DNA of 64,000 nucleotides from Pseudoxanthomonas dokdonensis (lineage in GTDB: Bacteria > Pseudomonadota > Gammaproteobacteria > Xanthomonadales > Xanthomonadaceae): NCBI RefSeq assembly GCF_001431405.1, contig NZ_LDJL01000017.1:1-64000 (forward strand), given 5' to 3'. Position numbers and translations under genes: made by a program. Positions 45,968 through 56,575 of this stretch are shown here, piece after piece. Numbering within the stretch: position 1 is the first letter of the stretch; the number at the start of each line of letters is the position of its first letter. Below the pieces are notes generated by a model that ran no database searches, was not told the origin of the DNA, and saw only the letters and a program-made list of their open reading frames with translations.

Positions 45968-46273
45968 GGGATATCCGTTGAAGAGAAGTCCCAGTGGCGA
46001 TGGCTGTGGGAGGAGAGGGAAGCGTCGGCCGTCGAGCGCCGTGACTCAGCTGCCGCCAAAGCGGCGCGGCCGCGATGTCGGCATGCGCGCAGCCGGGCAG
46101 ACGGTGCATGGCACGCGGACCGGAATGGCAGCAGACAAATCGAGCACGGGATCAACGACCAGGCGGAGCCAACTGGCCCCATCAGGCTCGCATTCTAGAT
46201 GAGAATGGTTATCTTTCGCAATCCATGGCGAAGCTGGCCGGCAGGCTGGCACAACACCTGTGCGGGAATCCGC
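45968..46273. other. Leader region of the TonB receptor gene
   Basis: This 306-bp gap between the Rieske gene and the receptor holds a Fur box at 46200-46214 but no gene. The Fur box is 233 bp from the receptor ATG, so the transcript probably has a long 5' leader. Confidence 0.5.
46200..46214 (-). promoter_or_regulatory. Fur box upstream of the TonB receptor
   Basis: TGAGAATGGTTATCT agrees with the TGATAATNATTATCA Fur core at 11 of 14 defined positions and shares its left arm with the second Fur box at 42814. It lies upstream of the receptor and just past the end of the SUF-linked Rieske gene. Confidence 0.75.
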
Positions 46274-46606
46274 TCAGCCGCGGTCGTCGCGGGTCCACCA
46301 GCCGCCGTGTTCCTGCTTGACCGGGAATTTGGCCACTGGCTGGTAAGCGGGAGCGCACAGGGCACGGCCGTCACGGACGTCGAATCTGGCGCCGTGCAGG
46401 ACGCACTCGATGGTGCCGGCAGTGGCATCGAACTCGCCGGCGGAAAGTTCGAACTCTTCATGGCTGCACTGGTCTTCCAGTGCGTACACCTGGCCATCGA
46501 GATTGAGCACCAGAATCGGGGTGCCGGTGACTTCGTCGAAGACGGTTTTCATTTCACCCGGCAGCAATTCTGCGCTGGCGCAGACGAAGGTCCATGATTC
46601 GCTCAT
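46274..46606 (-). CDS. Rieske [2Fe-2S] ferredoxin
   Basis: A 110-residue Rieske protein of the biphenyl-dioxygenase ferredoxin type. The cluster ligands are Cys-x-His in DQCSHEEFEL and Cys-x-x-His in ECVLHGARFD, about 20 residues apart. No oxygenase is nearby; it ends the SUF operon, and its ATG overlaps the GNAT stop (ATGA). A role as an electron donor to SUF or a sink for its clusters is inference. Confidence 0.92.
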   Translation of the reverse strand: MSESWTFVCASAELLPGEMKTVFDEVTGTPILVLNLDGQVYALEDQCSHEEFELSAGEFDATAGTIECVLHGARFDVRDGRALCAPAYQPVAKFPVKQEHGGWWTRDDRG

Positions 46607-47178
46607 GCCGGTTGCTCCGCGAATGCGTGGCGAAGATCTTTTTCCAGCACCTCGAAGCGCAGGTCGTCGCGCCTGGGAATGCCGTAACGCTCGTCGCCGT
46701 AGGGAAATGGCTTCTTGATGCCAGTGCGGACGTAGCCACGGCGCTGGTAGAAAGCGATCAGCTCATCGCGCACGTCGATCACCGTCATCCGGACGCTGGG
46801 CAGTTGCCATTGGCGGGCGACGATGCGTTCGGCTTCGATCATCATCTGCTTGCCGATGCCGTTGCCCTGCTGCCCGGGCCGGACCGAGAACATGCCGAAG
46901 TAACCGGCGCCGTCCTCGATCGCCAGATGCGCGCAGGCGAGTATTTGCTGCGCGCCAGCGGGGTCCTGACCATCGCCAGCGCAGCCCAGCAGGATCAGGC
47001 TGTCAGGGCGCTGGATGTCGTGGGCCAGGCCATCGGCATCGATGCGCTGGCCGTCGAGCAGGTCGGCCTCGGTGGTCCAGCCCTGGCGACTGGCGTCACC
47101 CCGGTACGAGGATGTGACCAGTTCGATCAGGGCAGGGATGTCATCCAGGGTGGCGGTGCGGAAAGTCAGATCGTTCAT
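46603..47178 (-). CDS. GNAT family N-acetyltransferase
   Basis: A 191-residue acetyltransferase with the GNAT acetyl-CoA signature MFSVRPGQQGNGIGKQMM (near residue 100) and the typical opening FRTATLDDIPALIELV. The acceptor is unknown. It begins 77 bases after sufS and overlaps the Rieske gene, placing it within the SUF transcription unit. Confidence 0.88.
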   Translation of the reverse strand: MNDLTFRTATLDDIPALIELVTSSYRGDASRQGWTTEADLLDGQRIDADGLAHDIQRPDSLILLGCAGDGQDPAGAQQILACAHLAIEDGAGYFGMFSVRPGQQGNGIGKQMMIEAERIVARQWQLPSVRMTVIDVRDELIAFYQRRGYVRTGIKKPFPYGDERYGIPRRDDLRFEVLEKDLRHAFAEQPA

Positions 47179-47255
47179 GGATCGAATTCTAGAGCGTGTC
47201 GTGGTCTTTACAATCGCTGTCAAGGCGGGCCGTCTGGTTCTGACGCCCGGGCGGT

Positions 47256-48518
47256 TCACACCAGCAATCTGCGGACCTTGTTCAGGGCGGCGATGAACTG
47301 CTCGATTTCCTCGTGGGTGTTGTAGAACGCCAGCGAGGCACGGCAGGTGGCGGCCACACCGAAGAACTGCAGCAAGGGATGCGCGCAATGCTGGCCGGAA
47401 CGCACGGCGACCCCTTCCAGGTCCAGCAGCGTCGCCAGGTCATGGGAGTGCGCGCCATCGATCACGAACGACAGGACAGCGGCCTTGTCGGCGGCGGTGC
47501 CGAACAGGCGCAGGCCGGGGACCTTCAGCAGTTCCTCGGTCGCGTGTGCGAGCAGCGTGCTTTCGCGTGCCTGGATCGCCTGCATGCCGACCGACTGCAG
47601 GTAGTCGACCGCCGCGCCCAGGCCGATGAAACCGGCAATGTTGGGAGTGCCGGCCTCGAACTTGTGTGGCGCGTCGTTGAACACGGTGCCGCCGAAGCTG
47701 ACTTCCTTGATCATCTCGCCGCCGCCCAGGAACGGTGGCATCGCCTGCAGGTGTTCGCGCCGGGCCCATAGCGCGCCGGTGCCGGTCGGCCCACACATCT
47801 TGTGTCCGGTGAAGGCATAGAAGTCGCAACCGATGGCGGCGATGTCGACCGGCCGGTGTGGCACCGCCTGCGAGCCATCGACCAGGGTGGTAATGCCATG
47901 CTTGCGCGCCTGCCGGCAGATCTCGCGCACCGGATTGGTGGTGCCGAGCACGTTGGAGACATGGGCGATCGCCAGCAGCTTGACCTGCGGCGTCATCGCC
48001 GCATACAGCGCCGGCAGATCCAGCGAGCCATCAGCCAGAACCTCGGCGACCTTGATCACCGCGCCGGTACGTTCGGCGACCAGTTGCCAGGGCACGATGT
48101 TGGCGTGGTGTTCCATCCGCGAAACCAGGATCACGTCGCCAGCCCGCAACCTGGGCAATGCCCAGGAGTAGGCGACCAGATTGATCGCGAAGGTGGTGCC
48201 GCTGCACAGCACCAGTTCGTTGCCGCGCACGTTGAGGAAGCGCGCCAGCTTGTTGCGTGCGGCCTCGTAGGCTTCGGTGGCTTCGGTGCCGAGGGTGTGC
48301 ACGGCGCGACTGACGTTGGCGTTGTGCTGGCGATAGAACGCGTCGGTGGCCTCGATCACCGGGGCTGGCTTCTGCCCGGTGTTGGCGCTGTCGAGATAGA
48401 TCAGCGGCTTGCCGTGCACCTGCCGCGACAGCAGCGGGAAGTCAGCACGTATGCGCGCCCAGTCGATGGCATCGGCGGCGACCGATGCCTGCGCGCTGGC
48501 GTCCGTTTGCGGCTTCAT
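47256..48518 (-). CDS. sufS: Cysteine desulfurase SufS
   Basis: A 420-residue group II, PLP-dependent cysteine desulfurase that provides sulfur for Fe-S assembly. The PLP Lys is in FYAFTGHKMCGPTG, the active-site Cys is in RSGQHCAHP, and AIAHVSNVLGTTNP is conserved. ATG 48518 overlaps the sufD stop (ATGA). No sufE or sufU is in the window, so its sulfur acceptor is not evident here. Confidence 0.95.
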   Translation of the reverse strand: MKPQTDASAQASVAADAIDWARIRADFPLLSRQVHGKPLIYLDSANTGQKPAPVIEATDAFYRQHNANVSRAVHTLGTEATEAYEAARNKLARFLNVRGNELVLCSGTTFAINLVAYSWALPRLRAGDVILVSRMEHHANIVPWQLVAERTGAVIKVAEVLADGSLDLPALYAAMTPQVKLLAIAHVSNVLGTTNPVREICRQARKHGITTLVDGSQAVPHRPVDIAAIGCDFYAFTGHKMCGPTGTGALWARREHLQAMPPFLGGGEMIKEVSFGGTVFNDAPHKFEAGTPNIAGFIGLGAAVDYLQSVGMQAIQARESTLLAHATEELLKVPGLRLFGTAADKAAVLSFVIDGAHSHDLATLLDLEGVAVRSGQHCAHPLLQFFGVAATCRASLAFYNTHEEIEQFIAALNKVRRLLV

Positions 48519-49783
48519 GCGCGTTCCAGCCCGGCCAGGGCGACGTCCAGCTGTGCGTCCAGCCATTCGATGATGGCCGCCTCGCCGGTCATCGCCACCG
48601 GCTCGCGGCAGAATGCACTGGTCAGCAACTGCTTGGCCTGCTGCTCGCCCAACCCGCGCGAGCGCAGATAGAACAGGGCATTGGCATCCAACTGGCCGAC
48701 CGTGGCACCGTGCGCGGCCTTGACCTCATCGGCATGGATTTCCAGCACCGGCTGGGTATCGACTTCGGCATGCTCGGACAACAGCAGGTTCTTGTTCGAC
48801 AACGCCGCATCGGTGCCGTCGGCGCCTTCACGGATCAGGATCCCGCCGCGGAACACGACCCGGCCACGCTCGGCACCGATGCCACGCCAGGTCAGTTCGC
48901 AGCAGGTATCGCGGCCGACATGGTCGATGCCCAGCCGGGTATCGATATGGCGGCGGCCATCGGCGAGCAGCACCCCATTGGCCAGCAGGCGCGCGTTGTC
49001 ACCCTGCAGGCGTACGTTCAACTGGTGGCGCGACAGTGCCGCGCCCAGTTCAACGTCGATGCGGATGTACTGGCTGTCGTTGCCCAGGACTGCGTCAGTG
49101 CGTAGTAACTGGGTCGCGCGGGCGCTGTCGCGCTGGCTGCGTGCGTGCGCCAGGCGTGCGCCGTCGGCGATCGTGATCCGGGTCGTGCTGTTGCCCAGGT
49201 GGGCATGCTCACCGAGCGCCAACTGATGTTCGACCAGCACCAGTCCGGCGCCGGCACCGATGTCGATCCGGTTGCGCAGGTGCCAGGCCAGGTCGCGTGT
49301 TTCTTCACCGTCCTGCGCGCTGACGAATACCAGGTGCAATGGCCTGCTGGCGTAGACCCCGGGCTCGACGTGCAGCAGCAGGCCTTCGCTGGACAACGCC
49401 GCGTTGAGACGGGCGAATACGTCATCGCGTTCGAACGCCGTCTGGGCCTTGGCCGCGTCGTCTTCGCCACTGGCCAGCGACTCGGACAACAGGCGCAGGC
49501 TGATGCCGTCGGCCAGATCCTTCAACAGCGAGTGCGCGGCCGAGAAGCGACCGTTGATGAACACCGCGCGCGGCGCCGGGATGTGGGCCAGCGCCAGTGG
49601 ATCCACATGCGGGACGCGTTCGACCGCGGCAAAGCGGCGGCGCTCCAGTGCGCGCAGCGAGGTGTACTTCCAGGCTTCGCTGCGTGGGCCGGGCAGGCCA
49701 TCGGCCAGCGTCGCATCCAGCAGTTCGCGCTGGCTGGCGTCGCCATCGAAGCCTTCGGCCAGCGATTGCAGTAGTTCACTCAT
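48515..49783 (-). CDS. sufD: Fe-S cluster assembly protein SufD
   Basis: A 422-residue SufD, a scaffold subunit with the right-handed beta-helix (HLGNSTTRITIADGARLAHAR, FRGGILIREGADGTDAALSNKNLLLS by position 300-325) and the C-terminal helical domain with RGLGEQQAKQLLTSAFC. It forms the SufBC2D complex. Its ATG shares a base with the sufC stop (TGATG). Confidence 0.94.
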   Translation of the reverse strand: MSELLQSLAEGFDGDASQRELLDATLADGLPGPRSEAWKYTSLRALERRRFAAVERVPHVDPLALAHIPAPRAVFINGRFSAAHSLLKDLADGISLRLLSESLASGEDDAAKAQTAFERDDVFARLNAALSSEGLLLHVEPGVYASRPLHLVFVSAQDGEETRDLAWHLRNRIDIGAGAGLVLVEHQLALGEHAHLGNSTTRITIADGARLAHARSQRDSARATQLLRTDAVLGNDSQYIRIDVELGAALSRHQLNVRLQGDNARLLANGVLLADGRRHIDTRLGIDHVGRDTCCELTWRGIGAERGRVVFRGGILIREGADGTDAALSNKNLLLSEHAEVDTQPVLEIHADEVKAAHGATVGQLDANALFYLRSRGLGEQQAKQLLTSAFCREPVAMTGEAAIIEWLDAQLDVALAGLERA

Positions 49784-50547
49784 CAGGCGGCCTGCTCCGG
49801 AATCACGCGGTCCTTCAACCAGGCATAGCCATGGGCTTCCAGTTGCAGGGCCAGTTCCGGGCCACCGCTTTCGACGATGCGACCGTCGGCCAGCACGTGG
49901 ACCACGTCCGGCTTGATGTAGTCGAGCAGGCGCTGGTAGTGGGTAATGACCAGGAACGCGCGATCCGGCGAACGCAGCGCGTTGACGCCTTCGGCCACGC
50001 TCTTCAATGCGTCGATGTCCAGGCCGCTGTCGGTTTCATCCAGGATCGCCAGCTTCGGTTCCAGCACCGCCATCTGGAAGATTTCGTTGCGCTTTTTCTC
50101 GCCACCGGAGAAGCCTTCATTGACACCGCGATGCAGCAGTTCGTCCTTCAGGTGCAGGACCGCCAGTTTCTCGCGCACCAGCTTGAGGAACTGCATCGAA
50201 TCCAGTTCGGCATCACCGCGTGCCTTGCGCTGCGCGTTCAGCGCCGCGCGCAGGAAGTAGGTGTTGTTGACGCCGGGGATTTCCACCGGGTACTGGAAGG
50301 CCAGGAAAACGCCGGCGGCGGCGCGCTCTTCCGGCGACAGCTGCAGCAGGTCGATGCCGTCGTAGGACACCGAGCCGGCGGTGACTTCGTAGCCTTCGCG
50401 GCCGGACAGCACGTTGCCCAGCGTTGATTTGCCGGCGCCGTTCGGACCCATGATGGCGTGTACCTGGCCGGGCTGCAGCTGCAGCGACAGGCCCTTGAGG
50501 ATTTCCTTGCCGGCGACGCTGGCGTGCAGGTTTTCAATGTTCAGCAT
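49783..50547 (-). CDS. sufC: Fe-S cluster assembly ATPase SufC
   Basis: A 254-residue ABC-type ATPase. Walker A is GPNGAGKSTLG, the signature segment is GFSGGEKKRNEIFQ, Walker B is LAILDETDSGLD and the switch His is in VITHYQ. SufC drives conformational change in SufBCD during cluster assembly. It is separated from sufB by the DUF1311 gene, with 45 bases between them. Confidence 0.95.
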   Translation of the reverse strand: MLNIENLHASVAGKEILKGLSLQLQPGQVHAIMGPNGAGKSTLGNVLSGREGYEVTAGSVSYDGIDLLQLSPEERAAAGVFLAFQYPVEIPGVNNTYFLRAALNAQRKARGDAELDSMQFLKLVREKLAVLHLKDELLHRGVNEGFSGGEKKRNEIFQMAVLEPKLAILDETDSGLDIDALKSVAEGVNALRSPDRAFLVITHYQRLLDYIKPDVVHVLADGRIVESGGPELALQLEAHGYAWLKDRVIPEQAA

Positions 50548-50592
50548 GATGGTGATCGTCTTTGGAATAGGGGGCGGGAAGCGGGTGCGAGG

Positions 50593-50993
50593 TCAGAGGT
50601 CGTACTCGCCGCGTTCCAGGAACTGTTGCCGCAGGTAGCTCGTGCGCGCCCGGGTCAGCGCGGTTTTGGCGTTGGCGTACAGCATCGGATACATCGAGCC
50701 GTACAGCACGCGTGGATTCTCGTCTTGGCCAAGCGGATAGCGCGCCGCCAGATCGGCATCGCGCAACTGTATCCACAGCCGTTGCGCCGACTTGATGTTG
50801 GCCAAGGCCACACTCTGGCCGGCATGCCGGTCCATTATCTGCCGGTAGACCTCGTTCAATTCGGCATCGGCCTGGGCCAGCGCCTGGCCGGCACAGGCGT
50901 TCAGCTCCATCTGCGAACCGGCGGGATTGCACGCGATGTCGCTGGCGAACACTGGCAGGGTCGTGGCCAGCAACACGACGGCTGGCAGATATT

Positions 50994-50997
<4 letters not shown>
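50593..50997 (-). CDS. Secreted DUF1311/LprI-like protein inside the suf operon
   Basis: A 134-residue protein: signal peptide ([16 protein letters not shown]), then a DUF1311 domain ([28 protein letters not shown]) with two Cys that could pair in the periplasm. The family includes the lysozyme inhibitor LprI of Mycobacterium. Its ATG overlaps the sufB stop (ATGA), so it is translated with the Fe-S machinery although it should be exported. The reason is unknown; a periplasmic stress or Fe-related role is conceivable. Confidence 0.85.
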
Positions 50998-52478
<1,481 letters not shown>

Positions 52479-52491
52479 GGGGCTGCCTGGT

Positions 52492-52953
52492 TCAGCGGGT
52501 GGCGACGTGGACGGCGATGGAACGCTTGCCGTGTTCGTCGGAAAAGGTTGCGGCCGGTTGCAGCATCTGCGCCAGACTGACCCGGCGCAGGGCATCGCCG
52601 ACCACGTCGTTGATCAGTCGCCAGTTGCTGCGCACGCCACACTGGTGGGCGATGCCGCACTGGCTGTCGTGCTGGCTGCATTCGGTCATCGCCAGCGGCC
52701 CTTCCATGGCTTCGACGATTTCAATCAGTGAGATCCTGTCGGCGTCGCGCGCCAGCCGGTAGCCGCCATGCACGCCGCGCAGGCCTTCGACCAGTCCGGC
52801 CTGGGCCAGCGGCTTGAGCAGTTTGCTGACGGTGGGCGGTTCCAGGCCGGATTGTTCGGCCAGATCCGCCGCGCTCAACACCTCGCCCGGGCGCGCGGCG
52901 AGCACGGTCAGCACGACCGTGGCGTAGTCGGTCAGTTTGGTTACACGCAACAT
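52492..52953 (-). CDS. Rrf2 family SUF regulator (IscR-like)
   Basis: A 153-residue winged-helix regulator. The HTH region is [24 protein letters not shown], and three Cys ([15 protein letters not shown]) near residues 92-104 should hold a [2Fe-2S] cluster, as in IscR. As the first gene of the operon it most likely represses suf when clusters are plentiful. It is divergent from the SET-domain gene. Confidence 0.92.
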   Translation of the reverse strand: MLRVTKLTDYATVVLTVLAARPGEVLSAADLAEQSGLEPPTVSKLLKPLAQAGLVEGLRGVHGGYRLARDADRISLIEIVEAMEGPLAMTECSQHDSQCGIAHQCGVRSNWRLINDVVGDALRRVSLAQMLQPAATFSDEHGKRSIAVHVATR

Positions 52954-52987
52954 GGGACAGGCCGCATTCGGGAATCATTCTTAAAAC

Positions 52988-53002
52988 GTACCGAAATTGT
53001 AC
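52988..53002. promoter_or_regulatory. GTAC-N7-GTAC repeat in the suf promoter region
   Basis: GTACCGAAATTGTAC is a partial palindrome (outer GTAC arms) 34 bases upstream of the Rrf2 regulator start, in an AT-rich stretch where the suf promoter must lie. It could be the operator for the Rrf2 regulator. It does not match the E. coli type 1 IscR site closely. Confidence 0.4.
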
Positions 53003-53129
53003 TCTTTTACGCCGGGCAGGCCAAGCCGGGTGATTCAGTTGCCATTGCTCGCGGCCACGGTGGTGTTCGACGCCACGGCCGCGCCAGAATCAGGCAGAAT
53101 CCCTTTTTCGAAATCGCGACGGACGCCCC

Positions 53130-53597
53130 ATGCCCAGCAAAGTTGAAGCCCGCAAATCCGACATCCATGGCAATGGCGTGTTCGCCATCGCCCCGATCAA
53201 GAAGGGTGAGCGGGTGGTCGAATACAAGGGTGAACGCCGCACCCATGCCGAAGTCGATGCCGATGTCAGCGGTGACGTCGATTCCGGCCATACGTTCCTG
53301 TTCACCCTCAACGACAAGTACGTCATCGATGCCAACTACGGCGGCAACAAGGCGCGCTGGATGAACCACAGCTGCAAGCCCAACTGCGAGGCCGTGATCG
53401 AGGAGCATGATGGCAAGAACCGCAAGAAGGACCGGGTGTTCATCGAGGCGATCCGCAACATCAAGCCGGGTGAGGAGCTGACCTACAACTACGGCATCAC
53501 CCTGGAAGAGAAGCACACCGCCAAGCTGAAGAAGATCTGGGCCTGCCGCTGCGGTGCAAAGAACTGCACCGGCACGATGCTGCAGCCCAAGCGCTGA
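53130..53597 (+). CDS. SET-domain lysine methyltransferase with post-SET zinc site
   Basis: A 155-residue protein that is essentially one SET domain: HGNGVFAIAPIKKGERVVEY at the start, the cofactor/pseudoknot motifs ARWMNHSCKPNCEA and EELTYNYG, and a C-terminal post-SET motif ACRCGAKNCTGTM with CxCx4C plus a Cys from the NHSC loop. Such proteins methylate lysines using S-adenosylmethionine; bacterial examples modify host or own chromatin-like proteins. No partner is linked except an HU gene 3 kb away. Unlikely to be secreted by Sec, as there is no signal peptide. Confidence 0.92.
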   Translation: MPSKVEARKSDIHGNGVFAIAPIKKGERVVEYKGERRTHAEVDADVSGDVDSGHTFLFTLNDKYVIDANYGGNKARWMNHSCKPNCEAVIEEHDGKNRKKDRVFIEAIRNIKPGEELTYNYGITLEEKHTAKLKKIWACRCGAKNCTGTMLQPKR

Positions 53598-53730
53598 TTG
53601 GCGGCTGAAGCCGCGCTGGATACGGCATGGGGATGCCGCAAACGACTGAAAGGTTGCCATGACCAACGACGGTCGTGGCGACGCGACGCGGTCGCTATGG
53701 TGCCTGCCATCGATTAAAGGACTGGCAACG

Positions 53731-55974
53731 ATGGGCATCGGCTCACCCACTATCACGACAATGCTGGCCCTGGCCGGGCTGGCGTTGCCAGCCGCGGCTG
53801 GCGCGGTCGACATCGATGGCCGGATCGACCCGGATGAATGGGCCCAGGCCCGGCATGTCACCGAGTTCCGCAAGGTCCAGCCGTTCTCCGGAGATCCCGC
53901 CTCGCAGGCGACCGAAGCCTGGATCCTGGCCACTCCCGAGGGCCTTGCCATCGCGTTCCGCAACCGCCAGGACGCCAGCGCGCCACGCACCCGCCAGCGC
54001 GTGCAGCGTGATTTCGGTGATCAGGTCGATCGGGTCAACCTGATGATCGATTTCGATGGTGATGGCCGCACCGGCTACAACTTCGTGCTGGCCTCGACCG
54101 GCGGCATCGGCGATGCAGTCATCACCAACGAGAACAATTTCAACGACGACTGGGATGGCAACTGGCAGCACGCGGTTTCCGAGGACGAGCAGGGCTGGTC
54201 GGCGGAGATGCTGATCCCGTGGTACATCGCGCCGATGCAGAGCGCCGATGGCCAGACCCGGCGGATGAAGATCTATCTGGATCGCGTGATTGGCTCCAGT
54301 GGCGAACGCGCGGCCTGGCCGCAGGCCAGTTACGAGCGCTCGCGGTTCCTGTCCGAGTTCGAGCCGATTGAAGTGATCAAGTACAGCCAGTCGCTGACCG
54401 CGATAACGCCGTATGTCTCGGGTCTGTATGACAACGTCGGCGGCGGCAGCGATTTCGAGGGTGGCGCCGACATCTTCTGGAAGCCCAACGGCCAGTTCCA
54501 GGCCACGGCGACCCTCAACCCGGACTTCGGCCAGGTTGAAAGCGACGACCTGGTGGTCAATTTCAGTGCCACCGAAACCTTCATCAGCGACAAGCGGCCG
54601 TTCTTCACCGAAAACCAGGGCCTGTTCGAATACACCACGCCATCGGATTTCAGCCAGCTGCTGTATACCCGCCGGGTTGGTGGCCCGGCCGATGATGGCA
54701 ACGGCGCCGGCGACATCACCGCCGCGGTCAAGCTCAACGGCAGCATCGGCCAGGCCAAGTACGGTGTGTTCTATGCCGACGAAGGCGACGACGCTGGCCG
54801 CTCGTTCGCTGCGTTGCGGATGGTCCGCGACTTCAGCAGCCAGAATCTGGGAGTGATGCTGACCCAGGTCGATCGGCCGTACCTGGACCGGCAGGCCACC
54901 ACCTGGGGGGTGGACCATGACTGGCGACCCAGCGCGCGCTGGAACATCCGCTCGCGGCTGTTCGGCAGCCGCATCGATCAGGCTGGCCAGCGCAGCGACG
55001 ATACCGGTGCCACCATCTGGGCCGATTACCAGATGGATCACGGCTGGCGCCAGCAGTGGATTGCGATGCATTTCGGCAATGATCTGCAGATCAACGACGC
55101 CGGTTATCTGTCGCGCAACAGCCTCAATTACCTGCACTGGGAGTGGCGCAAGCGCTTCGACCAGCTGCCCGAGCGCTCGCGCTACGCCTCCAAGCAATGG
55201 CGCTGGCGCGCCAGTACCACCTACAACGATCACGGCCAGCGCCTGAGCAACCAGTTCCGGATGAGCCGCGAAGGCAACCTGCGCAACGGCAGCCACGATT
55301 ACGCACAGGTCAACGTCAACAGTGCCGGCGTTGACGATCTGCTGACCCGTGGCAACGGGGTGCTGGCGCTGCCACCCAATTTCAATCTGCATTACGAATA
55401 CGAACGGCCACGCAAGGGACGCTGGGCGCATGAAGTCAATGCCGATCTGGTCACTGGCGGCCTGGCTGGCAACGACGAACTGGGCTATGCGCTGGAGTAC
55501 GAAGCGACCTATTTCATCAGCGATGCCTTCAGCCTCTACGGCGGCGCCTATGCCGATGAAACCCCGGACTGGCTGGTGTGGCAGGTCGACAATCTGATCG
55601 GAAGTTTCCGTGGCCGTGAATGGCATCTCAATGCCGGCATCAACTGGAACATCAGTGCGCGCCAGGAACTGCGGCTGAAGATGCAGGCGCTGGCCCTGGA
55701 TGCCGACAACCGGGCGGCTTACCGGGTGGCTGGCAACGGCCGGGCAGTGGCCAGCGACGACGCGGTGGAGGATTTCAGCATCGCCAACCTCGGCTTCCAG
55801 ATCCGCTATCGCTACGAACTGGCGCCGCTGTCCTACCTGTACGTGGTCTATGGCCGCGGCGGCTATGAGCGCAATGATTACGCCGATGATGCGCTGCCGT
55901 TGCTGCAGGACAGCTTCGGTCTGCGCGATGACGAACAGTTGCTGGTCAAGCTGTCATACCGTTTCGAGCTGTAG
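53731..55974 (+). CDS. DUF5916 outer-membrane protein with N-terminal CBM9-like domain
   Basis: A 747-residue exported protein: signal peptide (TTMLALAGLALPAAAGA), an N-terminal CBM9/DOMON-like beta-sandwich (DIDGRIDPDEWAQAR to IPWYIAP, about 25-200), and a large DUF5916 region predicted as an outer-membrane beta-barrel ending in LLVKLSYRFEL. The segment TATLNPDFGQVESDDLVVNFSATETFISDKRPFF (positions 271-304) is diagnostic of the family. The ligand is unknown. ATG 53731 is used; the frame opens at 53659. Confidence 0.85.
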   Translation: MGIGSPTITTMLALAGLALPAAAGAVDIDGRIDPDEWAQARHVTEFRKVQPFSGDPASQATEAWILATPEGLAIAFRNRQDASAPRTRQRVQRDFGDQVDRVNLMIDFDGDGRTGYNFVLASTGGIGDAVITNENNFNDDWDGNWQHAVSEDEQGWSAEMLIPWYIAPMQSADGQTRRMKIYLDRVIGSSGERAAWPQASYERSRFLSEFEPIEVIKYSQSLTAITPYVSGLYDNVGGGSDFEGGADIFWKPNGQFQATATLNPDFGQVESDDLVVNFSATETFISDKRPFFTENQGLFEYTTPSDFSQLLYTRRVGGPADDGNGAGDITAAVKLNGSIGQAKYGVFYADEGDDAGRSFAALRMVRDFSSQNLGVMLTQVDRPYLDRQATTWGVDHDWRPSARWNIRSRLFGSRIDQAGQRSDDTGATIWADYQMDHGWRQQWIAMHFGNDLQINDAGYLSRNSLNYLHWEWRKRFDQLPERSRYASKQWRWRASTTYNDHGQRLSNQFRMSREGNLRNGSHDYAQVNVNSAGVDDLLTRGNGVLALPPNFNLHYEYERPRKGRWAHEVNADLVTGGLAGNDELGYALEYEATYFISDAFSLYGGAYADETPDWLVWQVDNLIGSFRGREWHLNAGINWNISARQELRLKMQALALDADNRAAYRVAGNGRAVASDDAVEDFSIANLGFQIRYRYELAPLSYLYVVYGRGGYERNDYADDALPLLQDSFGLRDDEQLLVKLSYRFEL

Positions 55975-56083
55975 CGGCTTGGCTGACGGACGTGGGCGGC
56001 AATGGCGCGATGGTCCCCAGGCCGCTGGCTGCAGGCCCGGCGGTGCGCAGCGGGACTAGGACCACAGGCTGCGACGGGAATGG

Positions 56084-56398
56084 CTAGCGCGTCGCGTCCA
56101 GGCCCAGGCCGCGGATGAATTCGTCCAGCTGCGGCCGCAGCTTGGCGAACATGTCCGGCTGTGCCTGGCGATGCCGGTGCATCAGACCCTGCAGCAGTTG
56201 TACCGCCACCACCAGCGCTGATCGTTCGTCGCCACTCAGGCCACGGCTGCGCTGGTTGCTTTCCAGCAGGCGCATCCAGTCCTGCTCGCAGGCCTGGTCG
56301 AATTCAATACTGCAGCGCCCGCTGCATGGGAGCCCGTCGGTTTCGACCGGGGTCACGGTGATGCGGTAACGACTGGGTTTGCGGGGCAGGGTCGACAT
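56084..56398 (-). CDS. DUF3861 family protein
   Basis: A 104-residue soluble protein with the opening YRITVTPVE and the LPCSGRCSIEFD segment typical of DUF3861, followed by a helical C-terminal half (VVAVQLLQGLMHR). Function is unknown. It stands alone on the minus strand, with about 110 bp on one side and 120 bp on the other up to the HU terminator, in which I see no gene. Confidence 0.75.
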   Translation of the reverse strand: MSTLPRKPSRYRITVTPVETDGLPCSGRCSIEFDQACEQDWMRLLESNQRSRGLSGDERSALVVAVQLLQGLMHRHRQAQPDMFAKLRPQLDEFIRGLGLDATR

Positions 56399-56518
56399 GG
56401 CGGCGGTCTGGCGGGAGTGTGCCTACACGATAGGACCGGCCCGCGCCGGCTGCGAGTGGCGTAGCCGCGACGGAGTGTTCCAGCGCCGCCGCGGCGCTGG
56501 CTTCAGCCGCCAGCCAGG

Positions 56519-56548
56519 CAAAAAAAACGGGACGGCAAGCCGTCCCGT
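56519..56548 (-). terminator. Rho-independent terminator of the HU gene
   Basis: ACGGGACGG and CCGTCCCGT form a 9-bp stem with a CAAG loop; on the minus strand it is followed by eight T's (the A-run at 56520-56527). It lies 28 bases past the HU stop. Confidence 0.92.
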
Positions 56549-56575
56549 CTTCAACACATGTCGCTGGCGCGCAGA

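Noticed and set aside
53743..55626. 627-codon open frame on the minus strand
   Set aside because: Antisense to the DUF5916 gene; a by-product of high GC in the third codon position.
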